From positions 1 through 6,539 of the forward strand of contig DNHK01000085.1 of the NCBI GenBank assembly GCA_003485905.1: a stretch of DNA of 6,539 bases, read 5' to 3'. Shown one piece after another: positions 5,794-6,539 of this stretch. The notes beneath the pieces were generated by a model, which was not told the DNA's origin, ran no database searches, and saw only the letters and a program-made list of their open reading frames with translations. The first letter of the stretch is position 1. Every line of letters starts with the position of its first letter. Both the position numbers and the translations under genes were made by a program. The DNA comes from Gammaproteobacteria bacterium (lineage in GTDB: Bacteria > Pseudomonadota > Gammaproteobacteria > Arenicellales > Arenicellaceae).

Positions 5794-6539
5794 AAACGAT
5801 CCGCTAATCCTCGCCCTCGACCACCCATTAAGTCTATCACTTCTTCCAACGCTCGGTTCTCAGGTGCGGTTCTTATAATGCAGGAATCATCTATATCTAT
5901 CTCAGACTCCACGGTCGCCAATAATCTCGACAAATAGGCAACCTCTTTATGGTCTACCAATTTTGCCGCCAGTGTTTTCGCCCCACGAACCGGCAACTCA
6001 AAAAGCTTATCTAGATTCTCGTAAACCGAATCCAGATTATCATATTTGTCTAGAATTCCAGCAGCCGTTTTAGCGCCTACTCCCGGAACCCCTGGGATAT
6101 TATCAACGGCGTCACCAACCAGTCCCAAATAATCAGCGATTTGATCGGGATACACTCCAAATTTCTCTTTCACACCGTTAATATCATGCTCAAGCTTCCG
6201 CGAATAATCCCACCACATATCACCCTCTACAAGTACCTGCGCTAAATCTTTATCTCCGCTAACAACCACAACTGGCTGCTCCTCAGATCGGTGAAGACGC
6301 GCTAAAGTGGCAATTAAATCATCAGCCTCATAACGTGGATGAGAAAAACAGGCGATTCCAGCGGCTTCGGAAAATCTACGGCACAGTAAGAACTGGCGCT
6401 CTAAGCTTTCTGGAACAAGCTCGCGATTAGCTTTGTACGGTGCATAAATTTCATTTCTAAAGGACTGCGTCAAGCTTTCGTCAAATGCTATCGCCATATT
6501 TTTACAAGGTGCTTGCTCTGCCAGCTCGGTTAAAAATCG
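5769..6539 (-). CDS. 5'-3' exonuclease, PolA N-terminal-like 5' nuclease (5' end cut by window end)
   Basis: This is a structure-specific 5' nuclease (flap endonuclease/5'-3' exonuclease) of the type found at the N-terminus of DNA polymerase I, here not followed by a polymerase domain: the frame ends in TGA at 5769-5771. It acts on flaps and RNA primers in replication and repair. The frame is open to the last base (RFLTELAEQAPCKN precedes the Met at 6495-6497), so that Met is internal and the true start lies outside the window. Present are DESLTQSFRNE, YKANRE, the metal-binding EADD (Asp codons 6318-6323), SGDKDLAQ (Asp codons 6252-6254 and 6246-6248), and GDAVDNIPGVPGVGAKTA, which combines two metal-ligand Asp (6111-6113, 6102-6104) with the DNA-binding helix-three-turn-helix. 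E. coli Xni, as I recall it, lacks several of these carboxylates, so I do not call this xni. The first catalytic Asp should lie beyond the window. Confidence 0.92.
   Translation of the reverse strand, partial: RFLTELAEQAPCKNMAIAFDESLTQSFRNEIYAPYKANRELVPESLERQFLLCRRFSEAAGIACFSHPRYEADDLIATLARLHRSEEQPVVVVSGDKDLAQVLVEGDMWWDYSRKLEHDINGVKEKFGVYPDQIADYLGLVGDAVDNIPGVPGVGAKTAAGILDKYDNLDSVYENLDKLFELPVRGAKTLAAKLVDHKEVAYLSRLLATVESEIDIDDSCIIRTAPENRALEEVIDLMGGRGRGLADRLSHSYRQM

Noticed and set aside
1..6539. Mobile element, CRISPR array, toxin-antitoxin or defence island
   Set aside because: No transposase, integrase, att-like repeat, spaced direct repeats or defence-family motifs were seen. All genes belong to housekeeping or secretion families.

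Overview
The window looks like ordinary chromosome from a gammaproteobacterium. The evidence is a secB gene (SecB is essentially proteobacterial), the arrangement of yibN-like rhodanese and secB divergent from gpmI that is familiar from enteric and related genomes, and a gspA/gspB pair of the type II secretion system (T2SS). Base composition is AT-leaning, most strongly on the left. The genus cannot be named from the sequence alone. No tRNA, rRNA, CRISPR, insertion sequence or phage gene was seen, and no stretch over 300 bases lacks a gene.

Layout, left to right. (1) Minus strand: secB (3' end cut by the window start) lies downstream of a membrane-anchored rhodanese of the YibN type. The grxC gene often found between them is absent. 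(2) A 159-bp divergent promoter region follows, with plausible sigma70 promoters in both directions. (3) Plus strand: gpmI (2,3-bisphosphoglycerate-independent phosphoglycerate mutase) and, 19 bases later, an ADP-ribose-pyrophosphatase-like Nudix hydrolase that starts with TTG. (4) An 81-bp convergent gap with no clear terminator. (5) Minus strand: a 5'-3' exonuclease (5' end cut by the window end), then gspA and gspB. GspA is interrupted by a single in-frame TAA. The stop separates the cytoplasmic ATPase plus membrane anchor from the periplasmic C39-like and peptidoglycan-binding domains. The gspB ATG overlaps the gspA terminal stop.

Functional grouping. SecB and YibN relate to protein export and envelope physiology. 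GpmI is glycolytic and its Nudix neighbour is probably housekeeping nucleotide clean-up. GspA and GspB normally form the inner-membrane complex that helps insert the secretin GspD through peptidoglycan. The exonuclease belongs to DNA replication and repair.

I see no convincing new multi-gene system. The observation most worth following is the in-frame stop in gspA, with both halves otherwise intact. The missing grxC, the gpmI-Nudix pairing and a codon-phased tandem repeat at the start of secB are lesser points.
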